This document shows positions 17,488-25,736 of a stretch of DNA of 64,000 bases, piece after piece. Numbering within the stretch: the first letter of the stretch is position 1; every line of letters starts with the position of its first letter. The notes under the pieces were generated by a model that had not been told where the DNA came from, did no database searches, and saw nothing but the letters and a program-made list of their open reading frames with translations. The translations under genes and the position numbers were made by a program. Origin of the DNA: an uncultured Succinivibrio sp. (lineage in GTDB: Bacteria > Pseudomonadota > Gammaproteobacteria > Enterobacterales > Succinivibrionaceae); assembly GCA_902785325.1 (NCBI GenBank), contig CACZXZ010000007.1:1-64000 (forward strand), written 5' to 3'.

Positions 17488-17668
17488 TTGAAGCTTAGAT
17501 TTAGTTTTCTTTCGTATTTCGTTTGATAAAAAAGTAGCTGTAATTAGCCTTATTTTGAATTTAGTCTAAGCTTCAAAAAAAAGTCTTTGTTGATGAAATA
17601 AAGGTGTTTATTTATGAATAAATTAAAGAATAAAGAAGTATTAGGTATTTGTTACTTAATACTTTTTT
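17488..17668 (+). ncRNA. leader RNA B: long-range hairpin, mini-ORF and terminator
   Basis: TTGAAGCTTAGA (17488-17499) pairs with TCTAAGCTTCAA (17565-17576). Relative to leader A several stem bases differ on both sides yet pairing is kept, which is covariation. A TGATGAA box and AAGGTG lead to ATG 17614. AAGTATTA (17636-17643) and TAATACTT (17657-17664) with T-runs form a terminator 22 bases before the next gene. A -10 TATAAT is at 17478-17483. Confidence 0.65.
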
Positions 17669-17679
17669 GTTTTTTTTAG
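17614..17679 (+). CDS. putative 21-residue leader peptide
   Basis: ATG 17614, with AAGGTG 8 bases upstream, encodes MNKLKNKEVLGI followed by CYLILFCFF. Translation runs through the whole terminator hairpin. The stop TAG (17677-17679) lies in the TAGGAG ribosome-binding site of the next gene, so translation would both block the terminator and couple to the operon. Leader A ends earlier at the homologous point because of a TAG. Confidence 0.45.
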   Translation: MNKLKNKEVLGICYLILFCFF

Positions 17680-17689
17680 GAGTAAAGTA

Positions 17690-18517
17690 ATGTCTGAAGA
17701 TCAATTAGTAAAAGGCTTCTTAAAAGCATTAGAGCAAAAGAATGAGGTTAAAATGGATGATCCTAAAGTATCAGATCATGTGATTATTTCACTGGTTAAA
17801 GATTGTGTAGATTATTGTGATCCAATGTTAGATCCTTATGAGATAGATACTTACTGTGCTATGGTGCTTTCAGCTAATGGCTCTTTTGGTACTAATCTTA
17901 AATTAGATGCTGAAGAAGATTTTGATGAACAAGATGTAAAAACTTTAATTGAAGCAGAATACGGTCCTTGTGTATTTAAAGAAGTATGTTGTGCTCATGA
18001 TTTTATTGATTTAGATTCATCAACAGATGTTAATGGCTTAATGTTTATGCCAAAGGAATTTATTGATGAAACTGGCATTACCGATTTAGAATATCATTTT
18101 GAGCAATCTTGTAAGTTATTAAATGCTTATCTTCAAGAAGAAAATGCCATTACAGTTGCTACTTTTGAAACTGATCGTAAAACTTTAGAAAAGTTTTTAA
18201 GTAAGCATGGCGATAAAGAAATTGGTGATTTTGTAGAAAAGCTTTATGGTATAGCTATGGATCTAGATTATCCATGGCATGAATCAGTAGAATATGCCTT
18301 AAATAATGATGAAAAGGTTATTACTGATGGTCTAATTGAGAATAATTTACAGTGTTATGGCGATTTTGATGAAAACGCTGTGCATTTAGTTTGTGAAAAA
18401 GGTTATCAAGATTGTAAGCTTTATGGCTTAACTGAATCTGATCAAAGAAAATTTGAACAAATGAAAGAGCAATCTTTAAACATCGAGCAGAAACAATCAA
18501 AAATTAGAGGAAGATAA
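17690..18517 (+). CDS. acidic hypothetical protein with YGPC and NGL-MPK motifs
   Basis: 275 residues, strongly acidic, first gene after leader B. It shares with 7533-8543 the block IEAEYGPCVFKE and NGLMFMPKEFI; the rest differs. No family recognised, no export signal. The tail is QKQSKIRGR, directly followed (2 bases) by the next DUF285 gene. AGGAG lies 7 bases upstream of ATG 17690. Confidence 0.65.
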   Translation: MSEDQLVKGFLKALEQKNEVKMDDPKVSDHVIISLVKDCVDYCDPMLDPYEIDTYCAMVLSANGSFGTNLKLDAEEDFDEQDVKTLIEAEYGPCVFKEVCCAHDFIDLDSSTDVNGLMFMPKEFIDETGITDLEYHFEQSCKLLNAYLQEENAITVATFETDRKTLEKFLSKHGDKEIGDFVEKLYGIAMDLDYPWHESVEYALNNDEKVITDGLIENNLQCYGDFDENAVHLVCEKGYQDCKLYGLTESDQRKFEQMKEQSLNIEQKQSKIRGR

Positions 18518-18519
18518 AA

Positions 18520-19203
18520 TTGAGAACCAAGGAAGAGCAAGAAGCTATCAATCAAGCTTGTAAGTTTCATCCTACTACTAAGGCTGAATTACAAGAATTA
18601 GTAAATGATAAAAGAATTAATTTAGGTAATGTTGATACTTCTCAGATTACTGACATGCGTTTTTTATTTCGTAGTTCTGAACGAACAAACTTTACAGGCA
18701 TAGATAAATGGGATGTCGGTAACGTAACAGATATGTGTGGCATGTTTAATGGATGTACGAACTTTAACCAACCATTGAATGATTGGAATGTTTCAAAGGT
18801 TAAAGATATGACACACATGTTTGCATGTTGTCATGATTTTAATCAGCCCTTAAAAGAGTGGAATATATCAAGTTTGGAAAGTATGTCAGGCATGTTTCAT
18901 GAATGTGAAAACTTTAACCAAGATATATCTTCTTGGGATGTAGCAAACGTTAAAGATATGCGTTGGATGTTTGCTGGGTGCAAGAAATTTAATCAGTCTT
19001 TAAATGCTTGGAGTGTAAGAGAAGATTGTGATTGCTCATATGCCTTTTGTGGCTCTAATTTGAGCTTAGAGAATGTAAAGGAAGCCTTTACAAAAGAACA
19101 GTTTTTAAATTGTGGCTCTGTGAAGATTATTGAGGCTCTGAATAATGAAAAAGAGCAGGTTGAGGTACAAGAGCAAAAAGTAACCAAAGGTAGAGGTAGA
19201 TAA
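18520..19203 (+). CDS. DUF285 repeat protein 9, TTG start
   Basis: 227 residues with the standard architecture: RTKEEQEAINQACKFHPTTK, entry segment, TNFTGIDKW, four repeats, AWSVRED cap, LSLENVKEAFTKEQFL and the tail VTKGRGR. The start is TTG (18520), at exactly the position where its paralogues have ATG, 2 bases after the previous stop. TTG should lower initiation, so expression may depend on coupling to the upstream gene. Confidence 0.8.
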   Translation: MRTKEEQEAINQACKFHPTTKAELQELVNDKRINLGNVDTSQITDMRFLFRSSERTNFTGIDKWDVGNVTDMCGMFNGCTNFNQPLNDWNVSKVKDMTHMFACCHDFNQPLKEWNISSLESMSGMFHECENFNQDISSWDVANVKDMRWMFAGCKKFNQSLNAWSVREDCDCSYAFCGSNLSLENVKEAFTKEQFLNCGSVKIIEALNNEKEQVEVQEQKVTKGRGR

Positions 19204-19204
19204 G

Positions 19205-20146
19205 ATGGATTATTACGAGTGGTCAGAGCAAATTAGTAATACTTGCTATGGGGAAGATTCTAAGCAAGCAGAGAAGTTATACAATTATCAAGATTCCCAA
19301 ATTAAATTAGGTTTTAAAGAGCCAAATGAGTTTTGCGTGCAACAGTTCTATCAAGCTTTAGCTGATATTGAGTATATGCAAGCACCTTATGAAACGGATT
19401 ATATCAAGAAGGCTGTGGAAAACTGTAATGTGAAGTGGGACGATTTAGAAAAAAGCCCTGCGATGATTGGTAATTTAAAGGAAGCTTTAAATTTAATTTG
19501 GACTTTAGATTATGCTTCTGAGTGGAATGATGATGCTTTGTTGAAAGAATTTGATCATATTCTTTTAGAGCCTAAAGATCCTTTAAAATCAACTAAAGAT
19601 TTCATTCAATTCCATAATTACATATCAGAGGAGTTTAGAAAAGATGGTCAATTAATTCTTACTTCTCCTGATGAAATTGATGATTTGTTTGCTGGTTTAA
19701 AACCTAGTCAAATCTTAAATCAAATTTCAGATAATTTTGATATTTCAGCCCCTTATTTTGTTGTAGATGGTCTAGATTATTTAGAGCCTGTTTTTTCTTC
19801 AGAAGAAATTCGAGCTACTATTCGAGATTCTTTTCTTAATTATTTTGAAGTTGATGGTTTAAGAGATCTGTTTCTGTTTGAATATCTTGATGATTATAAT
19901 GAAAATGATCAAGTTGTCTTTAATTTTCCTTCAATTAAGCCTTTAACAGAGCTGTTTAAGAAAGACCGTTTATTAAAGGAGTGTTTTGCTTGTCTTGATG
20001 GTAAAAAGCGTTATGATGCTGTAAAAAAGGTAAATAACGAAGTTCCTGAAGTAGCTAAACTTTCTGAATGTGTAGTGGATGAATTGCTTACTAATAATCT
20101 TGATTTAAAGTTAAATTCAAAACAGAATGTTTCTAAGTCTAGATAG
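19205..20146 (+). CDS. acidic hypothetical protein
   Basis: 313 residues, acidic, no repeats and no recognised family. It starts MDYYEWSEQISNTC and contains short helical-looking blocks. It ends NVSKSR with a 42-base gap to the next gene. Its SD is inside the previous gene's GGTAGAGGTAG tail. Confidence 0.6.
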   Translation: MDYYEWSEQISNTCYGEDSKQAEKLYNYQDSQIKLGFKEPNEFCVQQFYQALADIEYMQAPYETDYIKKAVENCNVKWDDLEKSPAMIGNLKEALNLIWTLDYASEWNDDALLKEFDHILLEPKDPLKSTKDFIQFHNYISEEFRKDGQLILTSPDEIDDLFAGLKPSQILNQISDNFDISAPYFVVDGLDYLEPVFSSEEIRATIRDSFLNYFEVDGLRDLFLFEYLDDYNENDQVVFNFPSIKPLTELFKKDRLLKECFACLDGKKRYDAVKKVNNEVPEVAKLSECVVDELLTNNLDLKLNSKQNVSKSR

Positions 20147-20188
20147 TTTTTTTTAATGTTAATAATTGAATAGTAAGGTGATAATTTT

Positions 20189-21343
20189 ATGAAAATTAAA
20201 TATATTCCTGAGAATAGAGATGAATTAAAAGATTTAGTGAATGATTTGTCAATTAATCTAGGTGACATTGATACTTCTTTAATCACTAAAATGGATTTCT
20301 TATTTGCTTTTACTAAGCGTACTGATTTTAGTGGCATTGAAACATGGAATACTTCAAACGTGACTGATATGTCAGGTATGTTTTATTCCTGTGCTTATTT
20401 CGATAGTGATTTATCTTTGTGGGATGTAAGTTCCGTTACTTCTATGAACTCTATGTTTAAAGGCTGTAAACGCTTCAATCAACCATTGAATACTTGGAGT
20501 GTTGCTAATGTAACCGATATGTCAGGCATGTTTACTTCTTGTTTGTTCTTTAATAGACCATTAGACACTTGGAATACAAGCAAAGTAACTGATATGTCAG
20601 GTATGTTTACTAATTGTTCAAGTTTTGACCAAAATTTAAATGGTTTTAATGTTTCAAATGTTACTAACATGGCTTGGATGTTTACAAATTGCATAAACTT
20701 CAATCAACCTTTATGTAATTGGAACGTAGAAAAAGTAGAATCAATGGAAGGTATGTTTGCTGGATGTGAGTCTTTTAATCAAGATATTTGCAGTTGGAAT
20801 ATATCTAACGTTGAAAATATGGCAGGTATGTTTGAAAGTTGTAAAAACTTTAATCAAGCCATTGGTAATTGGAATGTTGAAAAAGTTAAAAATATGTCTT
20901 TTACGTTTTACGGTTGTGAACAGTTTAATTATCCATTGTGGCATTGGGATATTGGTAACGTTCAATTTTTTGAAAGAATGTTCTCAGGATGCAAAAACTT
21001 TAAAGAAAGCTTAAAGTCTTGGGACTTAACTAAGGCTTATAATACCAATCTAATGTTTGAAGGCTGTAATATTCCTAAGGAAAATTTACCTCAGGGAATT
21101 GTCGTAAAGAATGAAAATTCTAGTATTCAGTTAAGTGACGAGATTAAGTGTAAATTAGCAGAATTACCAAAAGAATTAATTGAACAATATTTAAGTCAAG
21201 TACAAGCTTCTTCTGTTAATCAAGAAAATGAGCAAGTACAAGAAAATGTTGTTGATGAAGTATCTTCTGAAGAACAACAATGTGAACAAGTAGATGTACC
21301 TGCTTCTTTAAAGTCTAATCAAGATTTATCTCGTGAATTTTAA
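20189..21343 (+). CDS. DUF285 repeat protein 10, ten repeats
   Basis: 384 residues: a short entry (KYIPENRDELKDLVNDLSINLGDIDT), TDFSGIETW, then ten consecutive repeats covering residues ~50-300, the longest array in the window. The repeats are less uniform than in protein 6. The C-terminal 80 residues are Gln/Glu-rich and acidic, ending QDLSREF, without the GRGR tail or the usual cap. AAGGTG precedes ATG 20189. Confidence 0.8.
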   Translation: MKIKYIPENRDELKDLVNDLSINLGDIDTSLITKMDFLFAFTKRTDFSGIETWNTSNVTDMSGMFYSCAYFDSDLSLWDVSSVTSMNSMFKGCKRFNQPLNTWSVANVTDMSGMFTSCLFFNRPLDTWNTSKVTDMSGMFTNCSSFDQNLNGFNVSNVTNMAWMFTNCINFNQPLCNWNVEKVESMEGMFAGCESFNQDICSWNISNVENMAGMFESCKNFNQAIGNWNVEKVKNMSFTFYGCEQFNYPLWHWDIGNVQFFERMFSGCKNFKESLKSWDLTKAYNTNLMFEGCNIPKENLPQGIVVKNENSSIQLSDEIKCKLAELPKELIEQYLSQVQASSVNQENEQVQENVVDEVSSEEQQCEQVDVPASLKSNQDLSREF

Positions 21344-21362
21344 GTGTAAGGAGTAAAAAAAA

Positions 21363-21536
21363 ATGAGTTTAGCTGAAACTTTAAAAGCTATTGAGCAAAA
21401 ACTTTTAGATCAGAGCTTATCTTTAGAGGAAGCACGTGAACTTGAGATCCCTCAATCTGAGATTGTTGATCCAAACTCTGCTGAAGGTCGTGAAGCTGTG
21501 GCAGATACTAAGCAATTTTTAGATGCTAAGGAGTAA
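21363..21536 (+). CDS. small acidic protein upstream of the ArdC fusion
   Basis: ATG 21363 with AAGGAG 9 bases upstream encodes 57 residues (starts MSLAETLKAIEQKLLDQSLS, ends DTKQFLDAKE), acidic and helical. The next gene starts 3 bases after its stop, and the final codons AAGGAG serve as that gene's SD. It could be a chaperone, antitoxin-like partner or regulator of the ArdC fusion; no family recognised. Confidence 0.6.
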   Translation: MSLAETLKAIEQKLLDQSLSLEEARELEIPQSEIVDPNSAEGREAVADTKQFLDAKE

Positions 21537-21539
21537 TAT

Positions 21540-23534
21540 ATGCCTTATTCTAAGTCTAACGGTAAAAGTGGTTCTTCTGATAAAGTCAATGATATTGCTA
21601 AAGAATTAGCTCAGACTTTTATCGATTGTTTAAAGGAAGATCAATTACCTTGGGATTCTGGTCGTGTTGAGCTTGATATGCTTAACCCTTACAATCCTAA
21701 AACTAAGTCCCAATACGCTGGCTCTTCAAGAATTATTTTAATCTTAAAGTCTATTGCGAATGGCTGGACCGATCCTAGATTTTTAACTTTTAATAACGCT
21801 AAAGATCTAGGTGGTTTTGTGCGTAAGGGTGAACATGGTACTAATCTTATTCGCTATCAACCTAAAACTGTTTTAGTTAAAGACGATGATGGTAATGTGG
21901 TTATTGATGAAGAAACAGGTAAGCCTAAACAGCAAGAAATCTTCATGCCATTACCTTATACTGTGTTTAATGTTTCTCAAATTGAAGGACTTAAACTAGA
22001 GCCTTTAGTTAAACAAGAAGAATTTAATAGTATTGATAGAGTTGATAATTTAATTAAACAGAGTGGGGCTAACATTGTTTATGATCCACTTTGTGTTACC
22101 CCTTGTTATCGTCCTGTATCTGATGACATTAGATTACCACCTAAAGATACCTTCTTAAATCAAGATGCCTTCTATTCTACTATGTTGCATGAGTTATCTC
22201 ATTGGACTGGTCATGAGTCACGCTTAAATCGTGGTTTAACTGAAAATTATCATAATCCTGATTTTAGAGCTCAAGAAGAACTAACAGCCGAAATTGGTAG
22301 TTCTCTATTATGTAAAGCTCTTGGTGTTCCTCATGATTTATCTAATAGTAAGGCTTATATTCAATCTTGGATTAAAGAACTTACAGATAAGCCAAAGGAG
22401 ATCTTAAAGGCTACAAATAGAGCTGATAAGATTGCTACTTATGTACTTAAATTTGAGCAAGTACAGGATTTAACTGAAAAGCAAGAGCAGAAGCAAGAAC
22501 AAGAGCAGGCTAATAAAGCATCAGAGGTTGTTGCGTTAGATTCTGAAAATTACCTATATCACCCTGAAACAAAGGAAGAGTTAAAAAAGTTGGTAGATGA
22601 TCCTAAGGTTAACTTAGGAGAAATTGACACGTCAAAAATAACCGATATGTCTGAGTTGTTTGTTGATAGTTTCAGAACAGACTTTACAGGCATAGAGAAG
22701 TGGAACGTGTCAAATGTTACTAGTATGAATGGTATGTTTTGGAGATGTGAACAGTTTAATCAAGACATTGGTAGTTGGAATGTTGAAAAAGTTCAAGATA
22801 TGTCTTACATGTTTAAAGGGTGTGAGAAGTTTAATCAACCACTGGATAAGTGGAATACATCTAATGTAACAACTATGGCTGGAATGTTTTGTAACTGTAA
22901 AAAATTTCATCAAGACTTATCAAGCTGGGATGTAGGCAAAGTGGAAATTATGGAAAGTATGTTCTGTGGTTGTAGAAATTTTAATCATCTCTTAAACACT
23001 TGGAATGTAAGTTCCGTTACAAATATGTGTTGCATGTTTGCTGAATGTGAGAAGTTTAATCAGTCATTAAATAACTGGAATGTAAGCAACGTGATTGACA
23101 TGGAATGTATGTTTGCTCAATGTAAAAATTTTAATCAAGATATATCCTCTTGGGATGTAGGTAAGGTTACCAATATGCATGGCATGTTTGATAGGTGTAA
23201 AGCTTTTAATCAGCCTCTTAATGCTTGGGATGTATCAAGTGTGACTAGCATGTGTAAAATGTTTAAGGATTGTGAATCTTATAATCAACCATTAAATGAT
23301 TGGAGCGTGCGTGAGGATTGTATTTGCAATAATGCCTTTATTGGCTCTAATTTGAGTTATGCTAATGTAAAAGATGCTTTTACAGAATTACAGCTTGAAA
23401 ATTCAAATTCTGATAAGATTTTTGATGAACAGGCTGATATTAAGAAAGCTCAAATGGCAAAAGAAAAAACTAGCTCAGTGAATGTTGATCTTGATGCCGT
23501 TAAGTCAAAATTACGTAAAGCTACTAGGTTTTAA
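21540..23534 (+). CDS. ArdC-type antirestriction/zincin protein fused to eight DUF285 repeats (DUF285 protein 11)
   Basis: 664 residues. Residues ~15-130 look like the ArdC N-terminal ssDNA-binding domain (KELAQTFIDCLKEDQLPWDSG, NPYNPKTKSQYAGSSRIIL). Residues ~140-315 are its zincin domain with HELSHWTGH (HExxH, near residue 217) and a downstream EELTAEIGSS carrying the expected third ligand. ArdC proteins of conjugative plasmids protect incoming DNA from restriction and can enter the recipient. A Gln/Glu linker then joins a full DUF285 module: YHPETKEELKKLVDDPKVNLG, eight repeats and the NDWSVRED cap. The C-terminus KLRKATRF is basic. I know of no described ArdC-DUF285 fusion. Confidence 0.8.
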   Translation: MPYSKSNGKSGSSDKVNDIAKELAQTFIDCLKEDQLPWDSGRVELDMLNPYNPKTKSQYAGSSRIILILKSIANGWTDPRFLTFNNAKDLGGFVRKGEHGTNLIRYQPKTVLVKDDDGNVVIDEETGKPKQQEIFMPLPYTVFNVSQIEGLKLEPLVKQEEFNSIDRVDNLIKQSGANIVYDPLCVTPCYRPVSDDIRLPPKDTFLNQDAFYSTMLHELSHWTGHESRLNRGLTENYHNPDFRAQEELTAEIGSSLLCKALGVPHDLSNSKAYIQSWIKELTDKPKEILKATNRADKIATYVLKFEQVQDLTEKQEQKQEQEQANKASEVVALDSENYLYHPETKEELKKLVDDPKVNLGEIDTSKITDMSELFVDSFRTDFTGIEKWNVSNVTSMNGMFWRCEQFNQDIGSWNVEKVQDMSYMFKGCEKFNQPLDKWNTSNVTTMAGMFCNCKKFHQDLSSWDVGKVEIMESMFCGCRNFNHLLNTWNVSSVTNMCCMFAECEKFNQSLNNWNVSNVIDMECMFAQCKNFNQDISSWDVGKVTNMHGMFDRCKAFNQPLNAWDVSSVTSMCKMFKDCESYNQPLNDWSVREDCICNNAFIGSNLSYANVKDAFTELQLENSNSDKIFDEQADIKKAQMAKEKTSSVNVDLDAVKSKLRKATRF

Positions 23535-23537
23535 GCT

Positions 23538-23566
23538 AATGGATGGACTAGTTTTCTAGTCTGTCC
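23538..23566 (+). terminator. hairpin after the ArdC fusion gene
   Basis: GGACTAG and CTAGTC with a TTTT loop form a strong short stem (core ACTAG/CTAGT), extended by GGA/TCC with a bulge. No T-run follows directly. It lies 20 bases before the next start. Confidence 0.45.
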
Positions 23567-23582
23567 TTAATATAGGTTTTTT

Positions 23583-24518
23583 ATGGCAAAAAAGACAATT
23601 TATCCAAATTTTAACCAAGATAAATATACGGAGTTAATGCTAGCTCAACCTAATCTTAATGCACCGTTGTGTAGTGAATTTATTGAGAAATCTAATGAGC
23701 TTGGTTTAACCTTTATTACTAAACCTAAAGATCTTGAACACTCTATCTTTTTAATCAATCAAGAGCAAAAAATTGAGGGGGTAGCAGGTTTACTTGAACA
23801 AGGCGAGTTTTTCTTAGCTCCTCAAGGTAGTTATGGTTTAGCTTATGATTGTCTTAAACGAATTACTGAGTTGTCAGGAATAGAATTTAATGAGGATGTG
23901 GCACAATTATTTGTTGAGCAAGATAACACACCTAAGGAAGTGATGTTACATCAACTTTCAGTGTCTTTTGATAATTTTTGTACTAAATATGAAAAAGCTA
24001 ATCCTGTAAAGTTACAGGAAGATCCTGGTTTTATAACTATGCGAAATCATCTGTGTCTTGCTTTTAAAGAAACAGAAAAAGGTGATGAATTTGTGATTAT
24101 TCCTCTCTATGATTTTGCTTTTGCAGATCAGAAATACGATTTTCAATACACTAGTGGGTATCATAAACTTATTAATGATGTTGCTTCATTAAATAATAAA
24201 AAGTTTTTCTTGTCACAACAATTTGTGAATAAAAAAGCTTTGAAGAATAAGTTGATTGATTTCATTGATGTCGGTCTAGATGTACAATATGAAACGAAGG
24301 GAATTTTCTTTGAATTTAGTAAGAAACTAAAAGATCCAAATTTTATTAAAGAGCAACAAGCTTATTATCCAAATCTTATATGTAAGAATGGTAATAAGCA
24401 AGAAAACCAAGAAGCTAATTCTGCACTTCAAGAATTGAAATCCTATACTAAAGAGCATAAGTTAGTAGCTTCAAGAACAGCTAAAAATAAGCTTACGCTC
24501 TCATTTTATAAGAGGTAA
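23583..24518 (+). CDS. hypothetical protein
   Basis: 311 residues, near-neutral, starting MAKKTIYPNFNQDKYTEL. No repeats, signal peptide or recognised family. It contains aromatic, mixed-structure segments (EFVIIPLYDFAFADQKYDFQ). The end is basic (KNKLTLSFYKR). Followed after 3 bases by a small membrane protein gene. Confidence 0.6.
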   Translation: MAKKTIYPNFNQDKYTELMLAQPNLNAPLCSEFIEKSNELGLTFITKPKDLEHSIFLINQEQKIEGVAGLLEQGEFFLAPQGSYGLAYDCLKRITELSGIEFNEDVAQLFVEQDNTPKEVMLHQLSVSFDNFCTKYEKANPVKLQEDPGFITMRNHLCLAFKETEKGDEFVIIPLYDFAFADQKYDFQYTSGYHKLINDVASLNNKKFFLSQQFVNKKALKNKLIDFIDVGLDVQYETKGIFFEFSKKLKDPNFIKEQQAYYPNLICKNGNKQENQEANSALQELKSYTKEHKLVASRTAKNKLTLSFYKR

Positions 24519-24521
24519 AAT

Positions 24522-24683
24522 ATGGATTGGGATGCTTTGTTGCTAATGTGCATTATTTACGGTCCAATCGTGCTGTTAGAACTGTACTTTATTAAGTTTA
24601 AAGGTGATCATGTCTTGATTAAAGAAAGTATGCTAAAGTTTATTAAAAGAATTATGAGCTTCTTTAAGAGAAAGACTATATGA
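24522..24683 (+). CDS. small single-span membrane protein
   Basis: A 53-residue ORF, ATG 24522, preceded by AGAGG: a short acidic start (MDWDALLLMCIIYGPIVLLE) forming one membrane span, then a basic tail (IKRIMSFFKRKTI). The stop overlaps the next start (ATGA), a typical coupling. Resembles small membrane toxins or anchors in shape only. Confidence 0.55.
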   Translation: MDWDALLLMCIIYGPIVLLELYFIKFKGDHVLIKESMLKFIKRIMSFFKRKTI

Positions 24684-25177
24684 GTGAAGAAGTATTATTT
24701 ACCTGTGGACCGTTTGGAGTGAAAGACTTCTTAAATGGTCAAGAAGTTACGATAAATTTTAATTCTCTAAGAGACTTTCAGCAGGAATTACAAAATTTCT
24801 GTATCATGTATGTAGAGCCGTTGCTAAATTTAAAGGAAGAGCAATTTAATAACGTTACTGATTACTTATTTAATCAAGAACAAATTTATAATTTCTCCTT
24901 AAATTCAAATAACTATACTTTAAATTTATTTGTAAATACGAATAATCATGTAGCTTTAACTATTGAAAATTGTATTGATCTGCATCGAACAACTTTTGCT
25001 AGAACAGAGTTTACAGCCAAAGATTTAGAAGATCATTTTGCTTCTAATGTTAGTTCAATGCTAGAAAATAGTAATAATCATATTTTTAATGAAGAAACTA
25101 ATCGTAAATTTGAAGAGCTTGCTCAACAAGTTAATTCTAAGCGTTTAAATCGTTTTAGTAGTATTTTTAATCACTAA
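24680..25177 (+). CDS. hypothetical protein
   Basis: 165 residues rich in Asn and Phe, no family recognised. It starts MSEEVLFTCGPFGVKDFLNG and has a beta-rich centre (YNFSLNSNNYTLNLFVNTNN). It lacks the basic tail (ends SSIFNH). Overlaps the upstream gene by 4 bases. Confidence 0.6.
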   Translation: MSEEVLFTCGPFGVKDFLNGQEVTINFNSLRDFQQELQNFCIMYVEPLLNLKEEQFNNVTDYLFNQEQIYNFSLNSNNYTLNLFVNTNNHVALTIENCIDLHRTTFARTEFTAKDLEDHFASNVSSMLENSNNHIFNEETNRKFEELAQQVNSKRLNRFSSIFNH

Positions 25178-25182
25178 TTTAT

Positions 25183-25194
25183 TTTGTCATGGCA
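25183..25194 (+). repeat. dispersed palindromic motif TTTGTCATGGCA
   Basis: Copy of the TTTGYCATGRCA motif in reverse orientation, only 6 bases before the next start codon. Confidence 0.45.
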
Positions 25195-25200
25195 TAAAGT

Positions 25201-25659
25201 ATGAGAACTTTAGAAGAGCAAAAAATAATCAATTTAAGTTGCAAGTATTTTCCTCGCACCGAAGCTAGTTTAGTTGAGTTATGTAAAGATCCTGAAGTGT
25301 ATCTTGGGGATATAAATACAAGTTTAATTACCGATATGTCTGATTTATTCTTTTGCTCTAAAAGAGAAGATTTCTCGGGGATTCAAACCTGGGATGTCAG
25401 CCGTGTGCGTGACATGAGCTTTATGTTCTGTGGTTGTGGAAATTTTAATGAAGATTTAAGTGATTGGAATGTAAGTAATGTAAAAAATATGTATGGTATG
25501 TTTGATAGCTGTAAGGCTTTTACTCGTGATATTTCTAGTTGGTTTATTTACAATAAACCTTGGACACAAAATATGTTCTACAATACAGATAGGCATGAAA
25601 AATCTGAAGATGATTTTAAAATTGAATTTTATGATAGATATGGTGACTTGAACTTTTAG
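25201..25659 (+). CDS. DUF285 repeat protein 12, short
   Basis: 152 residues: MRTLEEQKIINLSCKYFPRT, entry segment (LCKDPEVYLGDINTSLITDM), EDFSGIQTW, two repeats and an unusual ending (SWFIYNKPWTQNMFYNTD) in place of the cap. No basic tail. It could be a shortened copy. No clear SD precedes ATG 25201. The promoter of the next unit overlaps its 3' end. Confidence 0.75.
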   Translation: MRTLEEQKIINLSCKYFPRTEASLVELCKDPEVYLGDINTSLITDMSDLFFCSKREDFSGIQTWDVSRVRDMSFMFCGCGNFNEDLSDWNVSNVKNMYGMFDSCKAFTRDISSWFIYNKPWTQNMFYNTDRHEKSEDDFKIEFYDRYGDLNF

Positions 25660-25701
25660 AAAAATGCTACTATAATTGTAGTGTACATGAGGTGATGTAC
25701 A
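25648..25701 (+). promoter_or_regulatory. promoter with downstream inverted repeat
   Basis: -35 TTGAAC (25648-25653), 17-bp spacer, -10 TATAAT (25671-25676). Immediately downstream TGTACAT (25682-25688) and ATGTACA (25695-25701) form a perfect 7-bp inverted repeat with a 6-base centre, where a repressor could bind. It drives leader C and the 25.9-34.5 kb genes. Confidence 0.65.
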
Positions 25702-25736
25702 TGATAAATGAACTTTCTTAATTGTTAAAAAACTTA

